Source of the DNA: an uncultured Clostridia bacterium
Lineage (GTDB): Bacteria > Bacillota > Clostridia > TANB77 > CAG-508
Assembly: GCA_934167495.1 (NCBI GenBank)
Contig: CAKPKP010000001.1
Coordinates: 1-64,000, forward strand
DNA length: 64,000 nt
Direction: 5' to 3'
Made by a program: the position numbers and the translations under genes. A model generated the notes under the pieces. That model ran no database searches. It was given only the letters and a program-made list of their open reading frames with translations, and was not told the DNA's origin. Below are positions 25,257-35,161 of the stretch, in pieces (positions within the stretch are counted from its first letter, which is position 1; each line of letters opens with the position of its first letter).

Positions 25257-27060
25257 AAGATTTAAAGAATATTTAGAAAAACACGGATTAAAGCAAACAA
25301 TAAAAAAAGTGTTATGCAAAGTACGTGATAGAGTATTTCAAAAGTCAAGAGATAGAAGATACATAAAAGAGGAAAGAGAAAGCTATAAATTATGGATACA
25401 AAACAATGAACCAAATGAAGAAGAACTTGAAAATCAAAGAAAATATAATTTTAAATATAATCCAAAAATAAGTATAGTTGTTCCTATGTATAATACTCCT
25501 GAAAGATATTTTAAGGAATTAGTAGATTCAGTAAGAGAGCAAACATATGGAAATTGGGAATTATGTTTAGCTGATGGCAGTAATCAAAAAGCAGAATATA
25601 TAGATAAAATAATAGAAAATGATAATAGAATAAAATATAAATTCTTAAATAGCAATGGAGGAATATCAATAAATTCTAATGAAGCAATAAAACTTGCAAC
25701 AGGAGATTATATTGCTTTATTAGATCATGATGATATATTACCAAGCTTTTCATTATTTGAGGTAGTTAAAGCAATAAATGAAAATGAAGGTGTAGAATTT
25801 TTATATACAGATGAAGATAAATTGCTTGAAGAAAAAGACAGAAGAGTAGATCCACATTTTAAATCAGATTATGCTCACGATACTTTATTAAGTTACAATT
25901 ACATTTGCCATTTTAGTATATTTAAAAAATCACTAATGGATAAATTAGGTGGATTTAATAAAGAATTTGACGGAAGTCAAGATTACGATATAATTTTAAG
26001 AGCAACAGAACAAGCAAACAAAATAGTTCATATACCAAAAATTTTATATCATTGGAGAATAAATGCTAACTCTGTAGCTGCAAGTTCAGATGCAAAGCCA
26101 TATGCATACGAAGCAGCAAAAAGAGCAATAAAAGCACATCTAGATAGATTAAATGTTGATGCAACAGTTGAAGACAGTAAAATTTTAGGATTATATAAGA
26201 TAATATATAAAATAAAAGGAAATCCAAAAGTATCAATAATAATACCCAATAAAGATCATGTTAAAGATTTAAAGAAATGTTTATCATCATTAGAAAAAAC
26301 AGCTTATAACAATTATGAAATAATTATTGTTGAAAATAATAGTGAAGAAAAAGAAACTTTTGAATATTACGAAAAAATAAAATCTAATCCAAAGATTAAA
26401 GTTTTAGAATATAAAGAAAAAGGATTTAACTATTCAAAAATTAATAATTATGGAGTAAAAAATTCAGATGGAGAGTATATAGTTTTATTAAACAACGATA
26501 CAGAAGTAGTTTTTGAAGATTGGCTTGATTTAATGTTAGGTCATTGCCAAAGACCAGATGTAGGAATTGTTGGAGCAAAATTAGTATATCCAAATGGAAG
26601 AATACAACATGCTGGAGTTGTACTTGGCTTAACAGGTTTAGCAGGACATGTTAATGCTATGCAACCACATGAGGATGCTGGATACATGGGAAGAATAATG
26701 ATTCAGCAAAACTTTAGTGCAGTAACTGGTGCTTGTCTTATGATTTCAAGAGAAGATTTTGAAAAAGTAGGTGGTTTAGATGAAAACTTACCAGTTGCAT
26801 ATAACGATGTAGACTTATGTTTAAAAGTAAGAGAACTAGGAAAAGTTATAGCATATAATCCATATATATCTGTATATCATTATGAGTCTAAATCAAGAGG
26901 ATATGAAGTAACAGAAGAAAAGAAAGCGAGATTAGAAGAAGATACTAGAAAAATGAAAGAGAAATGGAAAAAATATTTTGAAAATCCAGATCCATATTTT
27001 AATGTTAATTTTAGAAAAGATGTTGCAACAATGAGAATTTGTAGAGAAAAAATAAAATAA
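25237..27060 (+). CDS. Tandem family 2 glycosyltransferase (two GT-A domains)
   Basis: 607 residues with two GT2 modules: first at about 75-300 (ISIVVPMYNTPERYF, LLDHDDILP as DXD, GSQDYDIILR) and second at about 330-580 (VSIIIPNKDHVKDLKK, LLNNDTEV, YNDVDLCLKV). A 70-residue helical N-terminus may associate with the membrane. Proteins of this architecture add two or more sugars to cell-wall rhamnan or S-layer glycans. AGAGGAG precedes ATG 25237, inside the previous gene. Confidence 0.88.
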   Translation: MIELKIKRFKEYLEKHGLKQTIKKVLCKVRDRVFQKSRDRRYIKEERESYKLWIQNNEPNEEELENQRKYNFKYNPKISIVVPMYNTPERYFKELVDSVREQTYGNWELCLADGSNQKAEYIDKIIENDNRIKYKFLNSNGGISINSNEAIKLATGDYIALLDHDDILPSFSLFEVVKAINENEGVEFLYTDEDKLLEEKDRRVDPHFKSDYAHDTLLSYNYICHFSIFKKSLMDKLGGFNKEFDGSQDYDIILRATEQANKIVHIPKILYHWRINANSVAASSDAKPYAYEAAKRAIKAHLDRLNVDATVEDSKILGLYKIIYKIKGNPKVSIIIPNKDHVKDLKKCLSSLEKTAYNNYEIIIVENNSEEKETFEYYEKIKSNPKIKVLEYKEKGFNYSKINNYGVKNSDGEYIVLLNNDTEVVFEDWLDLMLGHCQRPDVGIVGAKLVYPNGRIQHAGVVLGLTGLAGHVNAMQPHEDAGYMGRIMIQQNFSAVTGACLMISREDFEKVGGLDENLPVAYNDVDLCLKVRELGKVIAYNPYISVYHYESKSRGYEVTEEKKARLEEDTRKMKEKWKKYFENPDPYFNVNFRKDVATMRICREKIK

Positions 27061-27079
27061 TTATGATAAAGGAAAAAAT

Positions 27080-27868
27080 ATGAAAGAGTTTAAAAATCAT
27101 ACATTTGTAATATGTGCATACAAAGAATCTCAGTATTTAGAAGAATGTATAAAATCTGTATTAAATCAAACTGTAAAAAGCAATATAATAATGTCTACTT
27201 CTACACCAAATGATTATATAAAAGGCATGGCTGAAAAATATAATATTCCATTATACATAAATGAAGGTGAAAAAGGAATTGGACAAGACTGGAACTTTGG
27301 TGTATCAAAGGCTACAACAGACTATGTAACAGTAGCTCATCAAGATGATATATATAAAGAAAAATATTTAGAAGAAATAGTAAATAATTTAGAAAAAGGA
27401 AAAGATTTTGTAATAGCTATTACAAAATATACTGAAATAAAAAATGGTGAAGAAATTCCTTTAAACATTAATTTAAAAATAAAAGAAATATTATTATTTC
27501 CATTAAAGTTTTTTAATAGTTCAAAGTTCTGGAAGAAGTTTAGTTTAGCATTTGGAAATTCAATTTCTTGTCCAACAGTTACTGTAAATAGAAAAATAGT
27601 AGGAAAAACTCCATATGTTACTAAATTAAAATGTAGTTTAGACTGGGATACATGGCTTGAACTTACAAAATATAAGGGAAGATATTTATATATTCCAAAA
27701 TACTTAATGAGTCATAGAATTCATGAAGATTCTGAAACAACTTCTCTTATAGAAAACAATGTAAGGCTAGAAGAGGACTATATTATGTTTAAAAAATTGT
27801 GGCCAGATTGTATAGCAAAATTACTTATGAAATTCTATAAAAATAGTGTAAAAACAAATAAAGTATAG
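27080..27868 (+). CDS. Family 2 glycosyltransferase
   Basis: 262 residues, GT-A fold: FVICAYKESQYLEECIKSVL, then a STSTPNDYI strand, VAHQDDIYKEKYLE as the metal-binding motif, and DWDTWLELTKYKGRYLY. Acceptor and donor cannot be told. Part of the same operon; its weak RBS (AAAGG) and close spacing support co-transcription. Confidence 0.82.
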   Translation: MKEFKNHTFVICAYKESQYLEECIKSVLNQTVKSNIIMSTSTPNDYIKGMAEKYNIPLYINEGEKGIGQDWNFGVSKATTDYVTVAHQDDIYKEKYLEEIVNNLEKGKDFVIAITKYTEIKNGEEIPLNINLKIKEILLFPLKFFNSSKFWKKFSLAFGNSISCPTVTVNRKIVGKTPYVTKLKCSLDWDTWLELTKYKGRYLYIPKYLMSHRIHEDSETTSLIENNVRLEEDYIMFKKLWPDCIAKLLMKFYKNSVKTNKV

Positions 27869-27876
27869 GAGGAAAA

Positions 27877-28578
27877 ATGAAAGCTCTAGTAATAATACCA
27901 GCATATAACGAAGAAGAATGTATAGAAAAAGTTGTAAATGATGTATTAGCACAAAATGTAGATGTAGTAGTAATAAATGATGGTTCAAAAGATAATACAT
28001 CTATAAATGCTAAAAAAACAAAAGCTCATGTAATAGATTTACCATTCAATTTAGGAATAGGTGGAGCTGTTCAAACAGGCTATTTATATGCATATAAAAA
28101 TGACTATGATGTTGCTATACAATTTGATGGTGATGGACAACATAATAGTGTCTATATTAATGAAATGATAAAAGTATTAAATGAAAAGAATGTAGATATG
28201 GTAATTGGTTCTAGATTTATAAATACAACTGGGTATAAACAAACTTTCATGAGAATGTTAGGAAACAAAATAATTGGTGGGATGATAAAATTATATACAG
28301 GTAAAAAAATTTATGATACAACATCAGGTTATCGAGCAGTAAATAAAAGAGTTATAAAAAAATTTGCAAATGATTATCCAAGTGATTATCCAGAGCCAGA
28401 TACAAATTTAAGATTGTTAAGAAAAAAATATAAAATAGAAGAAATACCAGTAGAAATGAACCAAAGAAATACTGGAAAGTCATCAATTACTCCATTAAAA
28501 TCAATATATTATATGCTAAAAGTTTCACTTGCAATGTTCATATGTACATTAGAAAAGGGGGATAAAGATGATATATAA
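27877..28578 (+). CDS. Polyprenyl-phosphate-type family 2 glycosyltransferase
   Basis: 233 residues, DPM1-like: VIIPAYNEEECIEKVV, INDGSKDNT, QFDGDGQHNS (DXD) and VIGSRFI, then TSGYRAVNK. Such enzymes load a single sugar onto undecaprenyl phosphate for export across the membrane. No membrane segment of its own. Its stop overlaps the following DUF2304 gene by 11 bases, and these two are frequent partners. Confidence 0.87.
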   Translation: MKALVIIPAYNEEECIEKVVNDVLAQNVDVVVINDGSKDNTSINAKKTKAHVIDLPFNLGIGGAVQTGYLYAYKNDYDVAIQFDGDGQHNSVYINEMIKVLNEKNVDMVIGSRFINTTGYKQTFMRMLGNKIIGGMIKLYTGKKIYDTTSGYRAVNKRVIKKFANDYPSDYPEPDTNLRLLRKKYKIEEIPVEMNQRNTGKSSITPLKSIYYMLKVSLAMFICTLEKGDKDDI

Positions 28579-28909
28579 AATAGCTATAATAGCAGCACTA
28601 GTATTTATGATTTTTATATTAATGCTAGTAAGAAATAAAAAATTACATGAAAAATATTCTATACTTTGGTTATTTTTAGCACTTATAATAATAGCAATAT
28701 CTGTTGCGTATGAAGTGTTAGATAAGTTCTCAATTAGTATAGGTATATATTATTCACCAGCATTATTATTCCTAATTGGATTTGTATTTTTAATTTTATA
28801 TGTAATTCATGTATCAACAGTAATTACTAAACAAAGTAAAGATATAATAAGATTAAATCAAGAAATTGCAATATTAAATGAAAAAATAGAAAAAAATCAA
28901 AATAAGTAG
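28568..28909 (+). CDS. DUF2304 small membrane protein
   Basis: 113 residues with three membrane helices and a C-terminal coiled coil (IIRLNQEIAILNEKIEK). DUF2304 proteins occur next to DPM1-like glycosyltransferases in glycan loci and probably anchor or regulate them; the exact function is not known. It overlaps the previous gene by 11 bases, with GGGG as the likely RBS inside it. Confidence 0.8.
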   Translation: MIYKIAIIAALVFMIFILMLVRNKKLHEKYSILWLFLALIIIAISVAYEVLDKFSISIGIYYSPALLFLIGFVFLILYVIHVSTVITKQSKDIIRLNQEIAILNEKIEKNQNK

Positions 28910-28918
28910 GTGGTAGTA

Positions 28919-29347
28919 ATGGCTAACATTAAAAAAAATGAACAACCTAAAAAGTTAGGAATATTGAGGGGGAAAAAATATATGAAATATGTAATAATAC
29001 TAATATATTTAATATTTACTACAGCTGGAGTAATATTAATGAAATTAGGTGGAAATCCAGGAACATTATCATTTAAATCTGGAGAAATAGGATTATCTAT
29101 GAACTTTATAAGTGCTATTGGATTTTTATGTTATATATGTAGCTTTTTATTATATACAAGATTAGTTGTAATGTTTGATTTAAGCTATATAGTTCCAATT
29201 AGTACAGGAATAGTACAAGTAGTAACATTAATAGCATCATCAGTTGTATTTAAAGAAACCATAAAAACTCAAGGATATATAGGTGCTATATTTGTTATTA
29301 TAGGAATAATAGTAATGAATCTAAATTTTACAAAAGTTCAAAATTAA
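28919..29347 (+). CDS. SMR/EamA-like small membrane transporter
   Basis: About 142 residues with four membrane helices in the pattern of small multidrug resistance/ArnE-ArnF-like proteins: FTTAGVILMKLGG, LVVMFDLSYIVPIS, FKETIKTQGYIGA. In this setting it is a candidate flippase for the lipid-linked sugar made by the DPM1-like enzymes. Start uncertain: ATG 28919 follows AGGTGG, but ATG 28982 follows a stronger GAGGGGG and would remove a 21-residue basic extension. Confidence 0.75.
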   Translation: MANIKKNEQPKKLGILRGKKYMKYVIILIYLIFTTAGVILMKLGGNPGTLSFKSGEIGLSMNFISAIGFLCYICSFLLYTRLVVMFDLSYIVPISTGIVQVVTLIASSVVFKETIKTQGYIGAIFVIIGIIVMNLNFTKVQN

Positions 29348-29365
29348 TTATAAAAAGAGGATAAA

Positions 29366-30286
29366 ATGAATAAAATAGCAGTTTTAATACCATGTTTTAA
29401 TGAAGCAAAAACAATTGAAAAAGTAGTAAACGATTATAAAAAAGCCTTACCAGAAGCTGATATATATGTATATGATAATAATTCAACAGATTCTACAGCA
29501 ACAATTGCAGAAAGAGCAGGTGCAATTGTAAGATATGAGCCAAGACAAGGAAAAGGCAATGTAATAAGACAAATGTTTAGAGATATAAATGCAGATTGTT
29601 ATTTAATTACAGATGGAGATGATACATATTCAGCAGAAAATGCTAAAGAAATGTGCAGTTATATTCTAGATGGAAAAGCAGATATGGTCATAGGTGATAG
29701 ATTATCTTCAACATATTTCAAAGAAAATAAAAGAAGATTTCATAACTTTGGAAATAAAATAGTAAGATTGTTAATAAATAAATTGTTTAATAACAATATA
29801 AAAGATATAATGACAGGTTATAGAGCGTTTAGCAAGCAATTTGTTAAATCATTTCCAGTATTATCTAAAGGATTTGAGATAGAAACAGAAATGACAATAC
29901 ATGCAGTAGATAAAAATTTTAAATTAGTAGAAATACCAATAGGGTATAAAGATAGACCAGAAGGTAGTATTTCAAAATTAAATACATATAAAGATGGATT
30001 AAAAGTAATGAAAACAATAGCTACTCTTTTTAGAGAATATAAACCATTCCTATTTTTTGCAGTGTTTTCAGTAATCATATTAATAGTATCATTATTATTT
30101 ATGATACCAGTATTTATAGAGTATTTTAAAACAGGATTAGTACCTAAAATACCAACATTAATATTTTCGCTAATGTTAATGGTAATAGCAATATTATTAT
30201 GGGTTTGTGGAATAATTCTAGATGTAATAATAAAAAAACATAAGCAATTGTATGAAATATTACTAAATTATAATAATGAAAAATAA
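29366..30286 (+). CDS. GtrB-like membrane glycosyltransferase (family 2)
   Basis: 306 residues: GT-A domain (AVLIPCFNEAKTIEKVV, DNNSTDST, TDGDDTYSAENA with DXD, MTGYRAFSK) followed by two C-terminal membrane helices (about 232-290). This is the undecaprenyl-phosphate glucose/mannose synthase architecture, so it probably makes a lipid-linked sugar flipped by the neighbouring SMR-like protein. Last gene of the glycan operon; a strong terminator follows. Confidence 0.87.
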   Translation: MNKIAVLIPCFNEAKTIEKVVNDYKKALPEADIYVYDNNSTDSTATIAERAGAIVRYEPRQGKGNVIRQMFRDINADCYLITDGDDTYSAENAKEMCSYILDGKADMVIGDRLSSTYFKENKRRFHNFGNKIVRLLINKLFNNNIKDIMTGYRAFSKQFVKSFPVLSKGFEIETEMTIHAVDKNFKLVEIPIGYKDRPEGSISKLNTYKDGLKVMKTIATLFREYKPFLFFAVFSVIILIVSLLFMIPVFIEYFKTGLVPKIPTLIFSLMLMVIAILLWVCGIILDVIIKKHKQLYEILLNYNNEK

Positions 30287-30288
30287 AA

Positions 30289-30316
30289 GTCCCCCGAGAA
30301 ATCTCAGGGGATTTTA
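30289..30316 (+). terminator. Intrinsic terminator of the glycan operon
   Basis: TCCCCCGAG-AAAT-CTCAGGGGA (30290-30311) followed by TTTT. Confidence 0.88.
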
Positions 30317-30339
30317 AATAGTTAAATTTTATTAACCAT

Positions 30340-30789
30340 TTATTTGGAGTTTTTGATTCCCATTCTCCAAGAGAACTTTGCAGTACCCTTTATTAAGTCG
30401 CGTACGACTATAAAAAGAATGCAAGCAAGGAAGAACGATGCAAAAATTCCGAGGAGCCAAGTAGATATGCCAAGAGTAAGTGCTTCCCTATAAGGATTAT
30501 TAGAATCCATGATTGAAGCAACCAATTTGCTTTCGCTAGCCATATCTTTTAACACAGCAACTGCTGGTTCTTTGGTTTCCTGGTAAACGCCGCCAGCAAC
30601 ATCAAAGTTTCTGACAATGTTTAACTGCTCATAAGCTCTATTTGCAATACTGAATGTTGCGAATGAGCAAATAGCAATTACTGCTAAAATGCAGAGGCTT
30701 ATCAATATCTTTGGGATACTGTACCGAAAACTCTTTTTACCAGAGTGCAGTGAATGGGAAAAGCTGAGAGTCATAGTTGTGTTTAACAT
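30340..30789 (-). CDS. Two-helix membrane protein of unknown function
   Basis: 149 residues with membrane helices near 27-50 and 105-130 and an intervening extracytoplasmic loop of about 55 residues (YEQLNIVRNFDVAGGVYQE). No family recognised. ATG 30789 is preferred: GGAGG ends 10 bases upstream, and the longer in-frame TTG 30804 overlaps that site. Codon use is richer in G+C than the flanking genes and includes CGG (30726-30724), as in the other single accessory genes here. It lies alone and antisense between two plus-strand operons, consistent with insertion. Confidence 0.6.
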   Translation of the reverse strand: MLNTTMTLSFSHSLHSGKKSFRYSIPKILISLCILAVIAICSFATFSIANRAYEQLNIVRNFDVAGGVYQETKEPAVAVLKDMASESKLVASIMDSNNPYREALTLGISTWLLGIFASFFLACILFIVVRDLIKGTAKFSWRMGIKNSK

Positions 30790-30880
30790 ATATTTTTCCT
30801 CCAATAATAAATTAAGATAATATAATTATACCACTTTAAAGTTTAAAAATCAAATTTTGCAAAAATATATGTAAAAACGT

Positions 30881-30909
30881 TTGACAAAAATGAATTTATA
30901 ATAGATAAT
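30881..30909 (+). promoter_or_regulatory. Predicted promoter of glgP
   Basis: TTGACA (30881-30886), 17-base spacer, GATAAT (30904-30909). Confidence 0.6.
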
Positions 30910-30964
30910 AATATTATTGAATTATCGAAAGAATATTTAAAAATACAAAGGAGGAATATATACA

Positions 30965-33529
30965 ATGTATGTATTTAATAGAGTTACAGTTACGCCACAA
31001 TTACCCAAAAAAATAAACAAATTATCTGAAATTTCCAATAACCTATGGTGGTCTTGGAATACAGAATTCTTACAATTGTTTAAAATGATAGATAAGGATT
31101 TGTGGGAACGTATAGAAAAAAATCCAACAAAATTTTTAAAATTAGTAAGTCAAGAGAAAATAGAAAAAGCAGCACAAAATGAAGAGTTTGTAAAAAGATA
31201 TGAAGAGATAGCAAAAAATTTTGAAAATTACATGAATAGTAAAAACACATGGTTTTCAAAAAATTATTCAAACAATAAAAATGATCTAATTGCATATTTC
31301 TCAGCAGAATATGGATTAGATGAAATATTACCAATCTATTCAGGTGGACTTGGAATATTATCTGGCGATCATTTAAAATCAGCAAGTGATTTAGGATTAC
31401 CTTTTGTAGCTGTTGGATTATTGTATAAGAATGGATATTTTAATCAAAAAATAAATGGATATGGTATCCAAGAACATGAATACCATAATATAGATTTATA
31501 TAATTTACCTATATTACCTGTAAAAACAGCTGAAAACGAAGATTTAATTATACCAGTAGAAATGCCAGATACAACATTATATTTAAAAGTATGGCAAATA
31601 AATGTAGGTAGAATAAAATTATATTTATTAGATTCAGATATAGAACAAAATTCAGATGATTATAGAAATACAACACTTCGTCTATATGGCGGAGATAAAG
31701 AAATGAGAATAAGACAAGAAATTGTTTTAGGTATGGGAGGAGTAAAGCTTTTAAAAGCTTTAGGATTAAATCCAACTGTTTATCATATGAATGAAGGACA
31801 TTCATCATTCTTAATATTAGAAGTAATAAGAAATCTAATTAAGGAAAAACAAGTATCTTTTGAAATTGCAAAAGAAATAGCAAGTTCACAAACAGTTTTC
31901 ACAACACATACACCAGTACCAGCTGGAAACGATATATTCGATTTATGGTTAGTTGAAAAATATTTTTCTAATTACTGGAATAGTATAAAAATCTCTAGAG
32001 AAGAGTTTTTAAGATTAGGAATGAAAGATTGCGAAGAATTAGAGCCAGGATTTAATATGGGAATTTTAGCTTTAAGAATTGCAGGAAAGAAAAATGGAGT
32101 TAGCAAATTACACGGTGCAGTTTCAAGAGAATTATTTAGTGAAGTTTGGTCAAATATTGCAGCAGATGAATCACCAATTACATATGTAACAAATGGTATT
32201 CATACATGTACTTGGCTTGCACCAAATCTTAAAGATTTATATAATCAATATTTAATTCCTTATTGGCAAGAGAGTATTCATAATGATGAAGTTTGGGAAG
32301 ATATTGAAAATATACCAGATGAATTATTATGGTCAGAACATGTAAAGAGAAAAGAAAAATTACTATCAATTGTAAAAGAAAATGTAAAAAATAGATTAAT
32401 AAATAGTGGTTATGGATATGATGAAGTAGGAGATATAGTAAATAACTTAAATCCAAATGCACTAACAATAGGTTTTGCAAGAAGATTTGCAACATATAAA
32501 AGAGCTACTTTAATATTTAAAGATATAGAAAGATTAACTCAAATATTAAACGATGAAAAAAGACCTGTTCAAATCATATTTGCAGGAAAAGCTCATCCAG
32601 CAGATAAAGAAGGTCAAGATTTAATAAAATATATACATGAAGTTTCATTAATGCCACAATTTAAAGGAAAAATATTTATATTAGAAAACTATAATATGGG
32701 ACTTTCAAGATACTTAATAAGTGGTGTAGATGTATGGCTTAACAATCCTAGAAGACCAATGGAAGCATCTGGTACTAGTGGTGAAAAAGCATCTGTAAAT
32801 GGTGTAGTTAACTTTAGTATTCTAGATGGATGGTGGGCAGAAGGATATAATGGAAAAAACGGTTGGGCTATTGGAACAAATGCAGAATATGAATCATATG
32901 AAGCACAAGATAAAGCAGATAGTGCAAGTATATATCACATATTAGAAAATAAAATAATTCCAGCATATTATAATCAAGATAAAAAAGGAATATCTAAAGA
33001 ATGGATGTCATATATGAAAAATTCAATAATGTCAACAGGAGGAAAATATAGTACATCAAGAATGGTAGTTGACTATGTAAATAATTTATATATGCCATTA
33101 TGCAATTTAAATAGAAAATATTACAATGATTTAGAAGCTGTAATAGGATACAACAATTGGAGAAAACATGTAAAAGCTAATTTTAAAGATATAGTAATTA
33201 CACAAGAAAAAAATGCAGATAATGTAAAATTAGATGCAGGAGATACAATTACAGCGAGATGTGATGTTGAATTTAAAAATGTTGATCCAGATAAAGCAGA
33301 GGTTCAAATATATTTTGGACAAATTCTAGATAATGGAATAGTAAAAAATGTAGATACAATTCCAATGAAAAGAATAGCTGAAGATAGAGAAAACAATAAA
33401 TACAAATATGAAGCATCTATAAAATTAACAACAGGTGGAAATTTCGGATACACATTCAGAGTTTTACCAAAACATGAAATGCTTCTAGATTCAGAAAATT
33501 TAAATCTAGTAAAATGGTTAGAGAAATAA
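30965..33529 (+). CDS. glgP: Alpha-glucan phosphorylase (GT35)
   Basis: 854 residues. Phosphorolysis of glycogen or maltodextrin to glucose-1-phosphate. It has the N-terminal DUF3417 region (ISNNLWWSWNTEFLQLFK), the active-site loops (YSGGLGILSGDHLKSASD; HMNEGHSSFLILEV; FTTHTPVPAGNDIF), and the PLP-binding segment EASGTSGEKASVNG with the lysine. This is the shorter phosphorylase type with DUF3417, not the muscle-like type. The extra C-terminal beta domain (about 730-854) is usual. AGGAGG lies 9 bases before ATG. No other glycogen genes are adjacent. Confidence 0.93.
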   Translation: MYVFNRVTVTPQLPKKINKLSEISNNLWWSWNTEFLQLFKMIDKDLWERIEKNPTKFLKLVSQEKIEKAAQNEEFVKRYEEIAKNFENYMNSKNTWFSKNYSNNKNDLIAYFSAEYGLDEILPIYSGGLGILSGDHLKSASDLGLPFVAVGLLYKNGYFNQKINGYGIQEHEYHNIDLYNLPILPVKTAENEDLIIPVEMPDTTLYLKVWQINVGRIKLYLLDSDIEQNSDDYRNTTLRLYGGDKEMRIRQEIVLGMGGVKLLKALGLNPTVYHMNEGHSSFLILEVIRNLIKEKQVSFEIAKEIASSQTVFTTHTPVPAGNDIFDLWLVEKYFSNYWNSIKISREEFLRLGMKDCEELEPGFNMGILALRIAGKKNGVSKLHGAVSRELFSEVWSNIAADESPITYVTNGIHTCTWLAPNLKDLYNQYLIPYWQESIHNDEVWEDIENIPDELLWSEHVKRKEKLLSIVKENVKNRLINSGYGYDEVGDIVNNLNPNALTIGFARRFATYKRATLIFKDIERLTQILNDEKRPVQIIFAGKAHPADKEGQDLIKYIHEVSLMPQFKGKIFILENYNMGLSRYLISGVDVWLNNPRRPMEASGTSGEKASVNGVVNFSILDGWWAEGYNGKNGWAIGTNAEYESYEAQDKADSASIYHILENKIIPAYYNQDKKGISKEWMSYMKNSIMSTGGKYSTSRMVVDYVNNLYMPLCNLNRKYYNDLEAVIGYNNWRKHVKANFKDIVITQEKNADNVKLDAGDTITARCDVEFKNVDPDKAEVQIYFGQILDNGIVKNVDTIPMKRIAEDRENNKYKYEASIKLTTGGNFGYTFRVLPKHEMLLDSENLNLVKWLEK

Positions 33530-33561
33530 TATAGAACAAATATGAAAAAAATTTTGATAAG

Positions 33562-33590
33562 AAAAGGAAAACCAAATGGTTTTCCTTTTT
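33562..33590 (+). terminator. Intrinsic terminator of glgP
   Basis: AAAAGGAAAACCA-AA-TGGTTTTCCTTTT (33562-33589) then T. Confidence 0.85.
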
Positions 33591-33631
33591 TGGCATTATA
33601 GAATGTTAAAAAATTCCTATAATATCCTTCA

Positions 33632-33871
33632 TTAACTTGATGACCTGTCAGTTCTACCGACTTTGTTACCAAAAGTTAAAGTTTCTTCTAAATCGAGTGA
33701 AGGCAAGGCTTCATCCCGATTATGATTGTAAGATTCATGAAAATCGAATTTATCAGGATTTACATGAAACTCACCTCTGTCAGTTCTACCTGCGGTCTCT
33801 TTGATACTGTCAGTTATGTCTTTGTTTTGCTTGGATACAAACGTAAGATATTTGTTATCAGCATGAGTCAT
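33632..33871 (-). CDS. Small hydrophilic protein of unknown function (79 aa)
   Basis: 79 residues, highly charged, no membrane segment. A short motif GRTDR occurs twice (AGRTDRGEF and VGRTDRSSS). AGGAGG sits 8 bases before the ATG, which argues for a real gene. Composition and a CGG codon (33718-33716) mark it as an accessory gene. It lies antisense between glgP and trpS. Function unknown. Confidence 0.6.
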   Translation of the reverse strand: MTHADNKYLTFVSKQNKDITDSIKETAGRTDRGEFHVNPDKFDFHESYNHNRDEALPSLDLEETLTFGNKVGRTDRSSS

Positions 33872-33967
33872 GGTAGATACCTCCTAAAGTTTAATGGAAA
33901 TATTATAATACGAAATCTATTAAAAGTAAATATGCTAATATCTGCTTTTGGTATAATGTTTGCTCTA

Positions 33968-33996
33968 TTGTAAATAAAATAAATATGTAGTATAAT
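33968..33996 (+). promoter_or_regulatory. Predicted promoter of trpS
   Basis: TTGTAA (33968-33973), 17-base spacer, TATAAT (33991-33996). No T-box sequence is visible between it and trpS. Confidence 0.6.
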
Positions 33997-34046
33997 AAAA
34001 TAGCTTTATAAAGAGTATAATTTGTTGTTTGTTTGGAGGAATTATT

Positions 34047-35045
34047 ATGGAAAATAAAAAAAGAATATTAACAGGAGATAGACCAACTGGAAAATTACAT
34101 ATAGGACATTATTTTGGTTCATTACAAAATAGAGTAAAATTGCAAGATGAATATGAAACTTTTATAGAAATAGCAGATGTTCAAGCACTAACAGATAATT
34201 TTAATAATCCAGAAAAAGTAAGAAATTCAGTTATGCAAGTCGTTTTAGATTATTTATCAGTAGGAATAAATCCTGAAAAAGCAACAATATTTATTCAATC
34301 ATTAATACCAGAAATTGCAGAACTTACAGTTTTTTATTCTAACTTAGTTACAGTTGCAAGATTAGAAAGAAATCCAACAGTAAAAACAGAAATAGCACAA
34401 AAAAGAGATTTATTTGGAGAAAGTGTTACATATGGTTTTTTAGGATATCCTGTAAGTCAAGCAGCAGATATAACAGCTTTTGATGCTACGCTTATACCAG
34501 TAGGTGAAGATCAATTACCATTAATAGAACAATGTAGAGAAATTGTTAGAAAATTTAATAGTATCTATGGAGAAACATTACATGAACCTGAAGCAGTTTT
34601 ATCTAGTATAAGAAGAGTAAAAGGTCTAGATGGAAATGAAAAAATGGGCAAATCATTAGGAAATGCTATATATTTATCAGATTCAGAAGAAGAAATAACA
34701 AAAAAAGTAATGTCTGCTTATACAGATCCAAATAGAATAAGAAAAGATGATTTAGGAAATCCAGATAATTGTATGGTTTCATATTATCATAATTTATTTA
34801 ATAAAAATGAATATGAAAATATATGTGAAGAATGTAGAAAAGGTCAAAGAGGTTGTGTAGCCTGCAAAAAAGAACTTGCAAACTGTATAATAAAACATTT
34901 AGAGCCAATAAGAGAAAAAAGAAAATATTATGAAGAAAGACCAGAATTAGTAAAAGAAATATTAATGGAAGGTACAAAAAAAGCTCAAAAAGTAGCTAAA
35001 GAAACAATGATAAAAGTTAAAGAAGCAATGAAGCTAGACTATTAA
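34047..35045 (+). CDS. trpS: Tryptophanyl-tRNA synthetase
   Basis: 332 residues, class I synthetase of normal bacterial length. TGKLHIGHYFGSL contains the HIGH signature and GNEKMGKSLGNAI the KMSKS signature. A CEECRKGQRGCVACKK cluster near residue 265-285 is the cysteine-rich insertion present in some clostridial TrpRS and may bind a metal or iron-sulfur cluster. ATG 34047 is chosen with GGAGG 8 bases before; an in-frame ATG 18 bases upstream overlaps that site. Confidence 0.95.
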   Translation: MENKKRILTGDRPTGKLHIGHYFGSLQNRVKLQDEYETFIEIADVQALTDNFNNPEKVRNSVMQVVLDYLSVGINPEKATIFIQSLIPEIAELTVFYSNLVTVARLERNPTVKTEIAQKRDLFGESVTYGFLGYPVSQAADITAFDATLIPVGEDQLPLIEQCREIVRKFNSIYGETLHEPEAVLSSIRRVKGLDGNEKMGKSLGNAIYLSDSEEEITKKVMSAYTDPNRIRKDDLGNPDNCMVSYYHNLFNKNEYENICEECRKGQRGCVACKKELANCIIKHLEPIREKRKYYEERPELVKEILMEGTKKAQKVAKETMIKVKEAMKLDY

Positions 35046-35073
35046 GCAATAATTTAGTAGCTTACCAGAAATA

Positions 35074-35101
35074 TTGACAAAATTTTTAAAAGTAGTATAA
35101 T
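35074..35101 (+). promoter_or_regulatory. Promoter of the D-lactate dehydrogenase gene
   Basis: TTGACA (35074-35079), 16-base spacer, TATAAT (35096-35101). Confidence 0.7.
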
Positions 35102-35161
35102 GATAATTGTACGTTTTTATGTAAAATATGTAAATAAATGTAATAATAGGGGGAATAATAT